Shown here piece by piece: positions 33,190 through 43,500 of a stretch of 64,000 nt of DNA; positions within the stretch are counted from its first letter, which is position 1; every line of letters begins with the position of its first letter. The notes beneath the pieces are model-generated. The model was not told the DNA's origin. It saw nothing but the letters and a program-made list of their open reading frames with translations, and ran no database searches. The position numbers and the translations under genes are program-made. The DNA is from Pseudomonadota bacterium (lineage in GTDB: Bacteria > Pseudomonadota > Alphaproteobacteria > Rhizobiales > Devosiaceae), in assembly GCA_023388175.1 (NCBI GenBank), contig JAEWGT010000011.1:310001-374000 (forward strand), written 5' to 3'.

Positions 33190-34212
33190 TCAGCCGCCCG
33201 GCCGCGATACCGAGTTTCGCACGATCAGCTCGGCGCGCAGCAGCACTTCGCGCGATTTGGGCTTTTCGCCGGCCAGCAGGGTCAGCAGTAATTCCATGGC
33301 GGCCTCGCCCATGCGGTGGCGTGGCTGCTTCATGGTGGTGAGCGAGGGGCTGACAAAGCTGGCAAAGGAAATGTCGTCAAAACCCATGACCGAGAATTGT
33401 CGCGGCAATTCATAGCGGCGGGCATTGAGCGCAATGATGACGCCCAGCGCGGTGGCGTCGTTGACGCAGAGAAAAGCGGTTGGCAGTGCGTCGCGCACAA
33501 ACATCAGTTCGGCCGCCGCGCGGCCGCTTTCCGTTGTGCCGTCACCATCGAGGATCAGTCGCGGATCAATGGCGATGCCGGCGCCTTCGAGTGCTGCCCG
33601 ATAGCCCATTTCACGCAGGCGATTGATCTCGCGGCTGGTCGAGTGTCCGATAAAGGCAATGCGCCTGTGGCCCTGCGCGATCAGGTGTTCGGCGGCAACG
33701 CGGGCCCCCTCGAAATTGTCGACGCCGACAAAAGGCACATCCTGACCCATCACCGGCTCGTTGACCGCCACCATGGGCGGCAGGCGGGCTTCGCCGCGGT
33801 CCTGGCCGAAACCATAGGGCAGGTGGCCGGTGAACAGGATCAGCCCATCGGCCTGATTGGATGAAATGAAGCGCAGATAATCGGTCTCGCGGTTCGGATC
33901 GTTCTGGGTATTGCCGATGAGCAGGCCATAACCGCGTTTGCTGGCCTCGGTTTCCAGCCCCACCAGAATATTGGAGAAGTTGGGGTCGCCCACATCCGGG
34001 GCCAGAATCAGGATCATGTTGGACCGCCGCATGCGCAGCGAGCGGGCCATGGCATTGGTGGTGTAGCCGGTGCGGGCGACGGCCTCGGCAACCTTGCGCC
34101 GGGTCGCGTCGGCAACCTTGGTGGGCTCGTTGATGGCGCGGCTCACCGTGGCGATAGACACCCCGGCCATGGCCGCAACATCTTCAATCGTCGCCAGCTT
34201 TTGCTGCTGCAC
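33190..34212 (-). CDS. LacI family transcriptional regulator of the ribose-type transporter
   Basis: A 340-residue repressor. The helix-turn-helix spans residues 7-30 (ATIEDVAAMAGVSIATVSRAINEP), followed by the hinge helix region (RTGYTTNAMARSLRMRRSN) and a sugar-sensing domain ending MKQPRHRMGEAAMELLLTLLAGEKPKSREVLL. It is divergent from a ribose-type ABC operon; the 204-nt region between them holds two tandem operator-like palindromes at 34323 and 34344. It probably represses that operon. Inducer unknown, presumably the transported sugar. Confidence 0.92.
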   Translation of the reverse strand: MQQQKLATIEDVAAMAGVSIATVSRAINEPTKVADATRRKVAEAVARTGYTTNAMARSLRMRRSNMILILAPDVGDPNFSNILVGLETEASKRGYGLLIGNTQNDPNRETDYLRFISSNQADGLILFTGHLPYGFGQDRGEARLPPMVAVNEPVMGQDVPFVGVDNFEGARVAAEHLIAQGHRRIAFIGHSTSREINRLREMGYRAALEGAGIAIDPRLILDGDGTTESGRAAAELMFVRDALPTAFLCVNDATALGVIIALNARRYELPRQFSVMGFDDISFASFVSPSLTTMKQPRHRMGEAAMELLLTLLAGEKPKSREVLLRAELIVRNSVSRPGG

Positions 34213-34322
34213 CTGGTGTCCCGCCCTCGGCGCTGGCTGGATAAAGCCAGTCGCCCTTTGCCCTTAGCAGATCAATCCGGCGCCGCCAGTGCGATCCACA
34301 GGGTTCTCATCATTGCCAACAC

Positions 34323-34336
34323 TGTAAACCTTTACA
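34323..34336. promoter_or_regulatory. LacI-type operator 1
   Basis: TGTAAACCTTTACA has 6-bp palindromic arms TGTAAA/TTTACA. It lies in the divergent region, 80 nt before the ABC ATPase start; a second related site follows 21 bp later, i.e. on the same DNA face. Confidence 0.6.
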
Positions 34337-34343
34337 TCAATCA

Positions 34344-34357
34344 TGAAAACCTTTACA
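34344..34357. promoter_or_regulatory. LacI-type operator 2
   Basis: TGAAAACCTTTACA repeats operator 1 with a single change in the left arm, spaced 21 bp (two helical turns) from it. A pair of repressor dimers could bind cooperatively. Confidence 0.5.
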
Positions 34358-34416
34358 TCGTGCATTGAGCAGAGAGTTCCGCAGCAAGCGGACCGGGCTC
34401 GGGGAGGGGTGCGGAC

Positions 34417-35958
34417 GTGGTCGATGTGCAGGCGAAAAGTGTGCCGCCGATTCTGTCGGCCAATCGCATCTCCAAGTCCTTCGGCGAAATTCCGGTGCTG
34501 TTCAGCATCGACTATGACATCGCCCCCGGCGAGGTTCACGCCATCATCGGCGAGAATGGTGCCGGCAAGTCGACCCTGATCAAGATTCTTTCTGGCATCG
34601 AGCAGCCGACCTCGGGCTCGATCGCATTCGATGGTCAGACCGTGGTACTGCCGCCCGACGGCAAGGCCGAGGCCATGGGCATTGTGCTCATTCACCAGGA
34701 ACTGAACCTGGCCGAGCACCTGACGGTGGCAGACTCTATCTTTCTTGGCCGTGAGCTGAAGCGCGGTCCGTTCCTGGACGTTGGCGAGATGCGCCGTCGC
34801 GCCGCCGAGGTCATGGAAACGCTGCATGTGCATGTCGATCCCGACGCGCGCATTTCGAGCCTTTCCGTTGCCGACAAGCAAATGGTGGAAATCGCCAAGG
34901 CCATCAGCCGCGATGCGCGGGTCTTGATCATGGACGAGCCCACGGCGGTGCTGTCAGTGGGCGAAACCCAGACCCTGTTCGAGCAGATCCGTCGCCTGAC
35001 GGCGCGTGGCGTTTCCGTCGTTTTCATCTCGCACAAGCTCGACGAGATCATGGAACTTGCCGACCGCGTTACCGTGCTGCGCGACGGGCAATTGATCGCA
35101 ACGGTCAGCACCGAGGCGCTGACGCCTGACTCCATTGCGCAGATGATGGTGGGGCGCGAACTGTCCAACCTCTACCCGCCCAAGCATGAGCCGAATGTCG
35201 ATGAGCCGGTCCTGCTGAGTGTGCGCAATCTGGAGACCAAGTCGGTTTCCGGCATTTCCTTCGACCTGCGCCGGGGCGAGATCCTTGGATTTGCGGGTCT
35301 GATCGGCTCGGGCCGTACGGCAGTGGCCGAGGCAATTGTCGGGCTGACGCACCGGAGCGCCGGCGAAATCCAGCTCAACGGGCAGGTGGTCAATTTCACC
35401 CGTGTCTCGCGATCGGTCGAAGCCGGGCTGGCCTATATGACCAAGGATCGCAAGGGCAAGGGCCTGCTGCTCAATATGGGCCTGCGACCGAACCTGACCC
35501 TGCTGACGCTTGCAAAGCATATGCGGTCCGGCTTTCTGGATACGGCCAGCGAAGATCGGGCGCTTGAGCGCGCGACGCGGCGGTTCGACATTCGTGCCCG
35601 TGACGCATCGGTGGCCGTCGGGCGGCTGTCGGGCGGCAATCAGCAGAAGCTGATGCTGGGCAAGACGATGGAAAGCGAGCCCGACATCATCATCATGGAT
35701 GAGCCGACGCGCGGCATCGATGTCGGCACCAAGCAGCAGATCTATCACATTATCGCGGCGCTGGCCGCCGAGGGGAAGGCGGTCATCGTCATTTCCTCCG
35801 AACTCCAGGAAGTGATCGGGCTGTCTCACCGGGTCGTGGTGATGCGCACCGGCCGCATTGCCGGCGTGCTCGAAGGCGCCGAGATCACCGAAGAAGAAAT
35901 CATGCGGTACGCCGCAGGCATCAAGCAGAGTGGACACGATGAGCGTATCAGCGCCTGA
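34417..35958 (+). CDS. Sugar ABC transporter ATP-binding protein (RbsA/XylG type)
   Basis: A 513-residue double-domain ATPase of a CUT2 sugar importer. The first domain has Walker A GENGAGKST at about residues 47-55 and Walker B VLIMDEPTAVL. The second has the degenerate Walker A typical of the family (GLIGSGRTAVAEAI), the signature LSGGNQQKLMLGK and IIIMDEPTRGID. The start is a GTG at 34417 with a strong GGGGAGGGG site eight bases upstream. The gene overlaps the permease gene by 20 nt. Regulated in all likelihood by the divergent LacI protein. The sugar is not identifiable. Confidence 0.94.
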   Translation: MVDVQAKSVPPILSANRISKSFGEIPVLFSIDYDIAPGEVHAIIGENGAGKSTLIKILSGIEQPTSGSIAFDGQTVVLPPDGKAEAMGIVLIHQELNLAEHLTVADSIFLGRELKRGPFLDVGEMRRRAAEVMETLHVHVDPDARISSLSVADKQMVEIAKAISRDARVLIMDEPTAVLSVGETQTLFEQIRRLTARGVSVVFISHKLDEIMELADRVTVLRDGQLIATVSTEALTPDSIAQMMVGRELSNLYPPKHEPNVDEPVLLSVRNLETKSVSGISFDLRRGEILGFAGLIGSGRTAVAEAIVGLTHRSAGEIQLNGQVVNFTRVSRSVEAGLAYMTKDRKGKGLLLNMGLRPNLTLLTLAKHMRSGFLDTASEDRALERATRRFDIRARDASVAVGRLSGGNQQKLMLGKTMESEPDIIIMDEPTRGIDVGTKQQIYHIIAALAAEGKAVIVISSELQEVIGLSHRVVVMRTGRIAGVLEGAEITEEEIMRYAAGIKQSGHDERISA

Positions 35959-36943
35959 GATACCGGCTAAAACCACTAGCCGTTTCAAGTGGGATCTCAA
36001 GACCGTCGGCCCACTGGCGGCGCTGGCTCTGCTGGTCCTGTTGGGCATCACGCTCAATGAGAATTTCCTCACCTACAACAATATTACCAATGTTCTGGCC
36101 CGCTCGAGCTTCATTGGCATCATCGCCATTGGTGCGACTTTCGTGATCACCGCAGGCGGGCTCGATCTGTCGGTCGGCTCCATGGCGGCGGTGATCGCCG
36201 GCGTCATGATCATGGTGATGAACTGGCTGATCCCCACATTCGGTATCGGCTGGGGCGTGATCCTGGCTGGCATGGCGGCAGGCATCCTGCTCGGCGGTGT
36301 CGCGGGCGTCGGCAATGGCGTGATGATCACGCGAGGGCGCATCGAAGCCTTCATCGTGACACTGGGTACGATGGGCATTTTCCGTTCGCTGGTGACCTTC
36401 CTTGCCGATGGCGGCACACTCTCACTCAATTTCCAGGTCGCCGACGTCTATCGCCCCGTCTATTACGGCGGTTTTCTGGGTATTCCCTATCCGATCCTGG
36501 TCTTTGCGCTTGTGGCGATTGCCGGCGAAATCGTCATGCGCCGCACCGCTTTTGGTCGTCACTGCGCCGCCATCGGCTCCAATGAGCAGGTGGCCCGCTA
36601 TTCCTCGATCAATGTCGATAATGTCCGGCTGATCACCTACATCCTGCAGGGCATGCTGGTGGCTATCGCCGTGCTGCTCTACGTGCCCCGCCTCGGCTCG
36701 GCATCGAGCACGACGGGCGTCCTCTGGGAACTGGAGGCCATCGCCGCGGTGATCATCGGCGGCACCACCCTCAAGGGCGGCTATGGCCGCGTCTGGGGTA
36801 CCGTGGTGGGCGTCATCATCCTTGGCCTTATCGGCAATATCCTCAACCTGCAAAGCTTCATCAGCCCGTATCTGAATGGTGCTTTCCAGGGCGTGATCAT
36901 CATTCTCGCCGTCCTGCTGCAGCGTCCCAAGCGCGCCAGCTGA
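35939..36943 (+). CDS. Sugar ABC transporter permease (RbsC type)
   Basis: A 334-residue inner-membrane permease of the ribose/xylose family with many hydrophobic helices. It carries the family motif FVITAGGLDLSVGSMAAVIAGVMI at about residues 60-83 and VIIGGTTLKGGYGRVWGTVVGVIILGLIGNILNL in the last quarter. The ATG at 35939 lies inside the end of the ATPase gene (20-nt overlap); the frame is open farther upstream within the ATPase but without homology. Only one permease gene is present, so the channel is a homodimer, as for RbsC. Confidence 0.94.
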   Translation: MSVSAPEIPAKTTSRFKWDLKTVGPLAALALLVLLGITLNENFLTYNNITNVLARSSFIGIIAIGATFVITAGGLDLSVGSMAAVIAGVMIMVMNWLIPTFGIGWGVILAGMAAGILLGGVAGVGNGVMITRGRIEAFIVTLGTMGIFRSLVTFLADGGTLSLNFQVADVYRPVYYGGFLGIPYPILVFALVAIAGEIVMRRTAFGRHCAAIGSNEQVARYSSINVDNVRLITYILQGMLVAIAVLLYVPRLGSASSTTGVLWELEAIAAVIIGGTTLKGGYGRVWGTVVGVIILGLIGNILNLQSFISPYLNGAFQGVIIILAVLLQRPKRAS

Positions 36944-36997
36944 CGACATCAAGTTTTACATCGCCCGCAAAAAGGGCATTTTGGGAGGACTAAAAGA

Positions 36998-37951
36998 ATG
37001 AAACTGGCAAAAACCCTGATGGCATCCGTCGTCATCGCAACCGGCCTGGGCGGCGTTGCCCTGGCCCAGGATGACAAGGTCACCATCGGCGTCTCGGTTC
37101 CGGCTGCAACCCATGGCTGGACTGGCGGCGTCAACTATTTCGCCCAGCAGGCGATCACCCGTCTTGGCGAAACCTACCCGAATGTCGAGTTCGTGTTTGC
37201 GTCCTCGCCTGACTCGCCCAAGCAGATCGCCGACATCGAAGACATGGTTTCGACCCGTGGCATCGATGCGCTCGTCATCCTGCCAGGCGACCCGGACGCG
37301 ATGACCTCGGCCATCAAGCAGGTCAAGGATGCCGGCAAGTTCGTCACCGTGGTCGACCGCCAGCTGTCGATTGATGGCGTGGAAAATCTCTACGTCGCCG
37401 GTGACAATCCGGGCCTCGGCGCCAATGCCGCCGAATATATCAAGGGCGCTCTGCCGGATGGCGGCAATGTGGTCATCCTGCGCGGCCTGCCGATCCCGAT
37501 CGACCAGCAGCGCTTTGATGGTTTCATGGGCAGCATCGAAGGCTCCAACATCATGGTGCTCGAGAACCAGTTCGCCAACTGGAACCGTGATGACGGCTTC
37601 CGTGTGATGCAGGACTTCCTGACCCGCTTCCCGGAAATCGACGCCGTGTGGACCCAGGACGACGATATCTCGCTGGGCGCCATCGAAGCCATCAGGCAGG
37701 CTGGCCGTGAAGACGAAATGTTCGTGGTCGGCGGCGCCGGCATGCAGCAGATCATCCAGGCCGTTGCCGACGGCAGCGCACTGACCCCGGTCGATGTGAG
37801 CTACAGCCCGGCAATGATCGCCACGGCTATCGAGCTGACGACGTCGCACTTCACCGGCGGTATCCAGGTGGCCGGTCGTTACATTCTCGACTCCACCCTG
37901 ATCACTCCGGAAAATGCAGCGCAGTTCCTGGATGCTGACAGCCCGTTCTGA
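36998..37951 (+). CDS. Periplasmic sugar-binding protein (RbsB type)
   Basis: A 317-residue CUT2 binding protein. A signal peptide (MKLAKTLMASVVIATGLGGVALA, cleavage after residue 23 before QDDKVTIG) leads into the ribose-binding-protein-like fold: VTIGVSVPAATHGWTGGVNYFAQQA, DIEDMVSTRGIDALVILPGDPDAM and AVWTQDDDISLGAIEAIRQAG. Codon choice is more biased than in neighbouring genes (mostly AAG, CTG, GTC, GGC), consistent with high expression of binding proteins. GGGAGGA precedes the start. A perfect terminator hairpin follows at 37973. The ligand is unknown; ribose-like pentoses or hexoses are possible. Confidence 0.93.
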   Translation: MKLAKTLMASVVIATGLGGVALAQDDKVTIGVSVPAATHGWTGGVNYFAQQAITRLGETYPNVEFVFASSPDSPKQIADIEDMVSTRGIDALVILPGDPDAMTSAIKQVKDAGKFVTVVDRQLSIDGVENLYVAGDNPGLGANAAEYIKGALPDGGNVVILRGLPIPIDQQRFDGFMGSIEGSNIMVLENQFANWNRDDGFRVMQDFLTRFPEIDAVWTQDDDISLGAIEAIRQAGREDEMFVVGGAGMQQIIQAVADGSALTPVDVSYSPAMIATAIELTTSHFTGGIQVAGRYILDSTLITPENAAQFLDADSPF

Positions 37952-37972
37952 GGTTCCTCCCGGAACGGACGG

Positions 37973-37998
37973 AAAGGGCGCCGCAAGGCGCCCTTTTT
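37973..37998 (+). terminator. Rho-independent terminator of the ribose-type operon
   Basis: AAAGGGCGCC pairs perfectly with GGCGCCCTTT around a GCAA tetraloop, with a T5 tract overlapping the stem's end. It is 21 nt after the binding-protein stop. Confidence 0.92.
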
Positions 37999-38121
37999 CA
38001 TGACAGAATGTCGCGGGAACTCTTTGGCAGTAAACGCATTTCTGTGCCGAGCTCTTGGCGACGCCGGCCTATTTGGTGCCGCTGGAGCTCACCAGGATTC
38101 CCCCGGATTTTGGGCCTTCGC

Positions 38122-38194
38122 ATCACCCGACATGTTCGGGTGATCCATGTCTGACCAGGTACAGTGAGATGGATTGCTCGGACGAGCCGGGCAA
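38122..38194. repeat. Palindromic intergenic element, family C (degenerate)
   Basis: ATCACCCGA/TCGGGTGAT (38122-38144, loop CATGT) is followed by TTGCTCGG/CCGGGCAA (38174-38194). The pair resembles the two inner hairpins of the copies at 18.4 and 42.1 kb in swapped order. It lies in the 253-nt gap between the terminator and copZ; nothing else is recognised there. Confidence 0.65.
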
Positions 38195-38204
38195 AGGCAG
38201 TCGG

Positions 38205-38405
38205 CTAAACTGTTTCCGGCGTATATCCGGCCTCTCGAATGGCCTCTTCGCCCTTGGCCCTGTCTCCACTGAAGCTGACTTTTTTGCTCGTGAGGTCGAT
38301 CTCGACCTGGCTGCCCGGCAGAGCGTCTTCCAGCGCGCCGCGCACCGCACCGACGCAATGATTGCAGGTCATGTCGTTGACGATGAATGTGGTCTTGTCG
38401 GTCAT
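38205..38405 (-). CDS. copZ: Copper chaperone, heavy-metal-associated domain
   Basis: A 66-residue soluble copper chaperone with a single ferredoxin-like HMA domain. The metal site MTCNHC is at residues 12-17, in the context FIVNDMTCNHCVGAVRGAL, and the domain ends with GEEAIREAGYTPE. The start at 38405 follows the cueR stop by one base; an in-frame ATG further upstream lies inside cueR. It is the third gene of copA-cueR-copZ and presumably delivers Cu(I) to CopA. Confidence 0.9.
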   Translation of the reverse strand: MTDKTTFIVNDMTCNHCVGAVRGALEDALPGSQVEIDLTSKKVSFSGDRAKGEEAIREAGYTPETV

Positions 38406-38406
38406 T

Positions 38407-38798
38407 TCAGTGTCTTTCTCCGGCGAGGTCATCAAGGATCGGGCAGTCGGGGCGATTGTCGCCCTGGCAGCAATGTGCGAGATGTTTCAATGTCTTGACC
38501 ATACCCTGCAACTCAACGATCTTGGCTTCGAGCGCCGTGATGTGGCCGCTGGCGATGTCCTTGACCTCGGCGCTGGCGCGGGTCTTGTCCTGCCAGAGCG
38601 CCAAGAGGGCCGAAGTTTCCTCGATGGAAAAGCCCAGCGTTCGGGAGCGCTTGATGAAGCGCAGCACATGGACTTCGTCGGCGCCATAGACACGGTAATT
38701 GCTGTCGGTGCGATGCGCCGGATTGATGAGGCCGATCTGCTCGTAATAACGGATCATCTTGGCGGAAACGCCTGACTGCTCAGCGGCTTGACCGATAT

Positions 38799-38802
<4 letters not shown>
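38407..38802 (-). CDS. cueR: MerR family copper-responsive regulator
   Basis: A 131-residue MerR-type activator. The DNA-binding domain is at the N-terminus (MNIGQAAEQSGVSAKMIRYYEQIGLI), then a dimerisation coiled coil (about residues 75-110) and the metal loop with LAHCCQGDNRPDCPILDDL, which has the two Cys spaced as in CueR proteins that sense Cu(I), Ag(I) or Au(I). It overlaps copA by 4 nt. A MerR-type promoter with a 19-bp spacer lies in front of copA, so the regulator likely activates its own operon. Confidence 0.93.
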
Positions 38803-41045
<2,243 letters not shown>

Positions 41046-41066
41046 GATGCTTACCTCGTCCGCATC

Positions 41067-41097
41067 CATATAGACCTTCCCATCATGGTAAGGTCAA
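41067..41097 (-). promoter_or_regulatory. CueR-type promoter of copA
   Basis: On the minus strand TTGACC (41092-41097) and TATATG (41067-41072) are separated by 19 bp, the long spacer typical of MerR-activated promoters. The spacer contains the dyad ACCTT...AAGGT (41074-41094), with inner CC/GG pairs, as expected for a CueR operator. The inferred start site is about 15 nt before the copA ATG. Confidence 0.85.
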
Positions 41098-41206
41098 GGG
41101 GTGAGGCAGATGCCGTTTCTACGTTCGGCTGCTGCGCTGATGGGGCATCCAGGCGCTCGATGAAAGCGCGGTGAATGTGCTTGTGCCAAACAAAAAATGC
41201 GACCTC

Positions 41207-41237
41207 TTGGCACAGCGACAATGGTTCGGCTTATACT
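41207..41237 (+). promoter_or_regulatory. Possible sigma-70 promoter of the FnrN gene
   Basis: TTGGCA (41207-41212) and TATACT (41232-41237) are 19 bp apart, slightly long for sigma-70, about 45 nt before the gene. No FNR box was found in the 41098-41281 region, which otherwise shows nothing recognisable. Confidence 0.3.
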
Positions 41238-41281
41238 GGCGTCAGCGTCGACATATTTCTTGCGCTGTCAGGAGGCCGATC

Positions 41282-42004
41282 ATGCAGACGGTTCGCAAGG
41301 ACATTCACAATTCGGAAGTTCCCGTTCTCTGCCAGAGCTGCGAGGCGCGGCATCAGGGGATTTGTGGTGCGCTCAACCCCGAGCAGCTGGTTTTGCTCTC
41401 CAAGGCCACCAGGCGGGTGCGCAAGGAGGCAGGGGAGGAGTTGATGGCGGATGCCATGCCGATCAATTCCTATTCCAACGTGTTGCGCGGGGTCATCAAG
41501 CTCACCAAGGTGCTTGAAGATGGCCGCCAGCAGGTGGTGGGCCTGCAATTCGCCCCGGACCTGCTCGGACGGCCCTTTGCCAGCGAAAGCCGGGTCAGCG
41601 CCGAGGCGGCCTCACAGGTCGATCTCTGCGTCATTCCCAAGCCGGCGCTGGAAGCGCTGATGAAGGATAGCGCGCCGCTCGAACATCGCGTGATGATGCA
41701 GGCCCTGCGCGAACTGGATGAAGCGCGCGACTGGATGGTGACGCTGGGCCGCAAGACCGCCTCCGAAAAGGTGGCAAGTTTCCTGTTCATGATCGCCAGC
41801 CATATCGATCCGACCGATGAAGTGGCCGTCACCACGTTCGACCTGCCGCTCAGCCGCTCCGACATTGCAGATTTTCTCGGCCTGACCATCGAGACTGTCA
41901 GCCGCCAGATCAGCAAGCTCAAGGCCGATGGGGTCATCGAGATTCTCAATTACCGGCATGTCACCGTGCCCGATCTGGCCCGGCTCAGGGTGCGCTGCGG
42001 ATAG
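41282..42004 (+). CDS. fnrN: Crp/Fnr family oxygen-responsive regulator (FnrN/FnrL type)
   Basis: A 240-residue regulator of the FNR class. Four cysteines match the oxygen-labile 4Fe-4S cluster of FnrN proteins: Cys17, Cys20 and Cys28 (CX2CX7C) and Cys116. A cyclic-nucleotide-binding-like sensor domain is followed by a helix-turn-helix (LPLSRSDIADFLGLTIETVSRQISKLKADGVI, residues 187-218) whose recognition helix (ETVSRQISKL) fits FNR-box binding. The ATG at 41282 follows AGGAGG. Its immediate neighbours, cydABX and cydDC, share a perfect FNR box, so they are probable targets. Confidence 0.92.
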   Translation: MQTVRKDIHNSEVPVLCQSCEARHQGICGALNPEQLVLLSKATRRVRKEAGEELMADAMPINSYSNVLRGVIKLTKVLEDGRQQVVGLQFAPDLLGRPFASESRVSAEAASQVDLCVIPKPALEALMKDSAPLEHRVMMQALRELDEARDWMVTLGRKTASEKVASFLFMIASHIDPTDEVAVTTFDLPLSRSDIADFLGLTIETVSRQISKLKADGVIEILNYRHVTVPDLARLRVRCG

Positions 42005-42052
42005 GCCATTTCCGGTTCCGCGGAAAGCAGCCGTTTTCTTATGGCTTCCATT

Positions 42053-42133
42053 CCATCGTCATTGCCCGGCTCGTCCGGGCAATCCAGCTTTGGAAGGCAT
42101 GGTCCACCCGGATAAACCGGGTGGTGACGATGG
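42053..42133. repeat. Palindromic intergenic element, family C (full copy)
   Basis: Perfect 9-bp outer arms CCATCGTCA/TGACGATGG enclose two hairpins, ATTGCCCGG/CCGGGCAAT (42061-42083) and CACCCGG/CCGGGTG (42105-42123), so the element could fold into a three-way junction. It lies between the convergent fnrN and cydX genes. Confidence 0.8.
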
Positions 42134-42159
42134 TGGAAATATCGGCGTGATAATAGAAA

Positions 42160-42186
42160 AAGGGGCCGGTTGATCACCGGCCCCTT
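42160..42186 (-). terminator. Rho-independent terminator of the cydABX operon
   Basis: An 11-bp stem AAGGGGCCGGT/ACCGGCCCCTT with a TGATC loop; on the minus strand it is followed by TTT CTATTA. It lies 20 nt after the cydX stop. Read on the plus strand the stem ends in TT only, so the main direction is minus. Confidence 0.85.
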
Positions 42187-42206
42187 CATCATGCCCGCGC
42201 TGCCGC

Positions 42207-42344
42207 CTACTTGACGGCTGCCGCTGGTTCCTTGGCCTGCTCACGCGCCAGGCGCCGGTCTTCGCGCATCTCGAACCACATTGCGTTGAGAATGCCGAAC
42301 ATGCAGGCCAGGCTCACGCCCAAAATCCATGAGAAATACCACAT
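42207..42344 (-). CDS. cydX: Cytochrome bd oxidase small subunit CydX
   Basis: A 45-residue single-helix membrane protein that stabilises the haem site of cytochrome bd. Translation gives MWYFSWILGVSLACMFGI followed by LNAMWFEMREDRR and a charged C-terminus ending AAAVK. The MWYF.WILG start and the NAMWFE segment match CydX proteins closely. The ATG at 42344 has AGGAG at good spacing and follows the cydB stop by ten bases. It ends the cydABX operon before a terminator. Confidence 0.92.
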   Translation of the reverse strand: MWYFSWILGVSLACMFGILNAMWFEMREDRRLAREQAKEPAAAVK

Positions 42345-42354
42345 AGAAAATCTC

Positions 42355-43500
42355 CTAGTAGGCGTTGGGGTTCTTGGTGAGATTGTCGCTGGTCACCGTG
42401 CCGCGCATCACCCGGAACACCCAGGCGGTGTAGAGCAGGATGATGGGCAGGAAGAAGACCGTCGACAGCAGCATGATGAACAGCGTCATGTGGCTCGATG
42501 AGGAATCCCACAGTGTCAGCCCGGCATTGAGCATGGTCGACGAGGGCAGGAAGAACGGGAAGATCGACAGGCCCGCAGTCGAGACAATGCCGAAAATGGC
42601 CGTGCTGCTCGACAGATAGGCAAGCCACTTGCGGCCCGAGCTGAGACCAAAGACGGCCAGAGCAAGCCCGGCAAAGCCCAGAACCGGCGCTGCAATCATC
42701 CAGGGATAGAGCCGGTAATTGTTGAGCCAGCCGCCGGCGACCAGTTCCACGCTCTTGCTGAGCGGGTTGATCGGACCATTGGGATCGATCACCGAAGTGA
42801 CGACATATCCGTTCATGAGGGCCACCCAGACCCCGCCCAGTGCGAACAGGGCAATGGTGGCAAGACCGGCCCAGATGCCATAGGTGCGGGCGCGCTCGGC
42901 AATCGCGCCTTCGGTGCGGCCCACGATGAGGGCGGCGCCATGGGTGACGATCATGCCGAGGCTGACCAGACCGGCGAGGAGCGCGAAGGGCATCAGCAAC
43001 TGGAAGAAATTGCCGGTGTAGAAGATGCGCATCGTGTCATCGAGGTGGAAGGGGGCGCCCAGCAGGACGTTGCCCACGGCCACGCCCATGATCAGCGCCG
43101 GCACGAAGCCGCCGATGAACAGGCCCCAATCCCAGGCCGAACGCCAGCGCGGATCTTCCACCTTGCCGCGGAACTTGAAGCCGACAGGCCGCAGGATCAG
43201 CGCCAGGAGAATGACCATCATGGCCAGGTAAAAGCCCGAGAAACTCACGGCGTAGAGAGGGGGGAAGGCGGCAAAGATGGCGCCGCCGCCCAGGATCAGC
43301 CAGACCTGATTGCCTTCCCAGGTCGGCCCGATGAGGTTGAGCAGCACGCGCCGCTCTTCATCGGTGCGGGCGGCGAAGGGCAGGAGAGCCCCCACGCCCA
43401 TGTCGCGTCCGCCCATGATGGCGAAGCCGATCAGCAGGACACCCAGCAGCAGCCACCAGATCAGCCGCAGCGTTTCATAGTCGAGTGGAATGGTGCTCAC
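42355..43500 (-). CDS. cydB: Cytochrome bd ubiquinol oxidase subunit II
   Basis: A 381-residue inner-membrane subunit with about nine helices. Family segments are clear: IWWLLLGVLLIGFAIMGGRDMGVGALLPF at the N-terminus, LNLIGPTWEGNQVWLILGGGAIFAAFPPLY at about residues 52-81, and the C-terminal SSTMLNAGLTLWDSSSSHMTL. It binds no haem directly but is needed to assemble the CydA haem b595/d site. It overlaps cydA by 4 nt. Confidence 0.97.
   Translation of the reverse strand: MSTIPLDYETLRLIWWLLLGVLLIGFAIMGGRDMGVGALLPFAARTDEERRVLLNLIGPTWEGNQVWLILGGGAIFAAFPPLYAVSFSGFYLAMMVILLALILRPVGFKFRGKVEDPRWRSAWDWGLFIGGFVPALIMGVAVGNVLLGAPFHLDDTMRIFYTGNFFQLLMPFALLAGLVSLGMIVTHGAALIVGRTEGAIAERARTYGIWAGLATIALFALGGVWVALMNGYVVTSVIDPNGPINPLSKSVELVAGGWLNNYRLYPWMIAAPVLGFAGLALAVFGLSSGRKWLAYLSSSTAIFGIVSTAGLSIFPFFLPSSTMLNAGLTLWDSSSSHMTLFIMLLSTVFFLPIILLYTAWVFRVMRGTVTSDNLTKNPNAY

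Noticed and set aside
41207..41221. TTG-N9-CAA considered as an FNR box before the fnrN gene
   Set aside because: The spacing is one base too long (TTG-N8-CAA is needed) and the inner AT/AT positions do not match.
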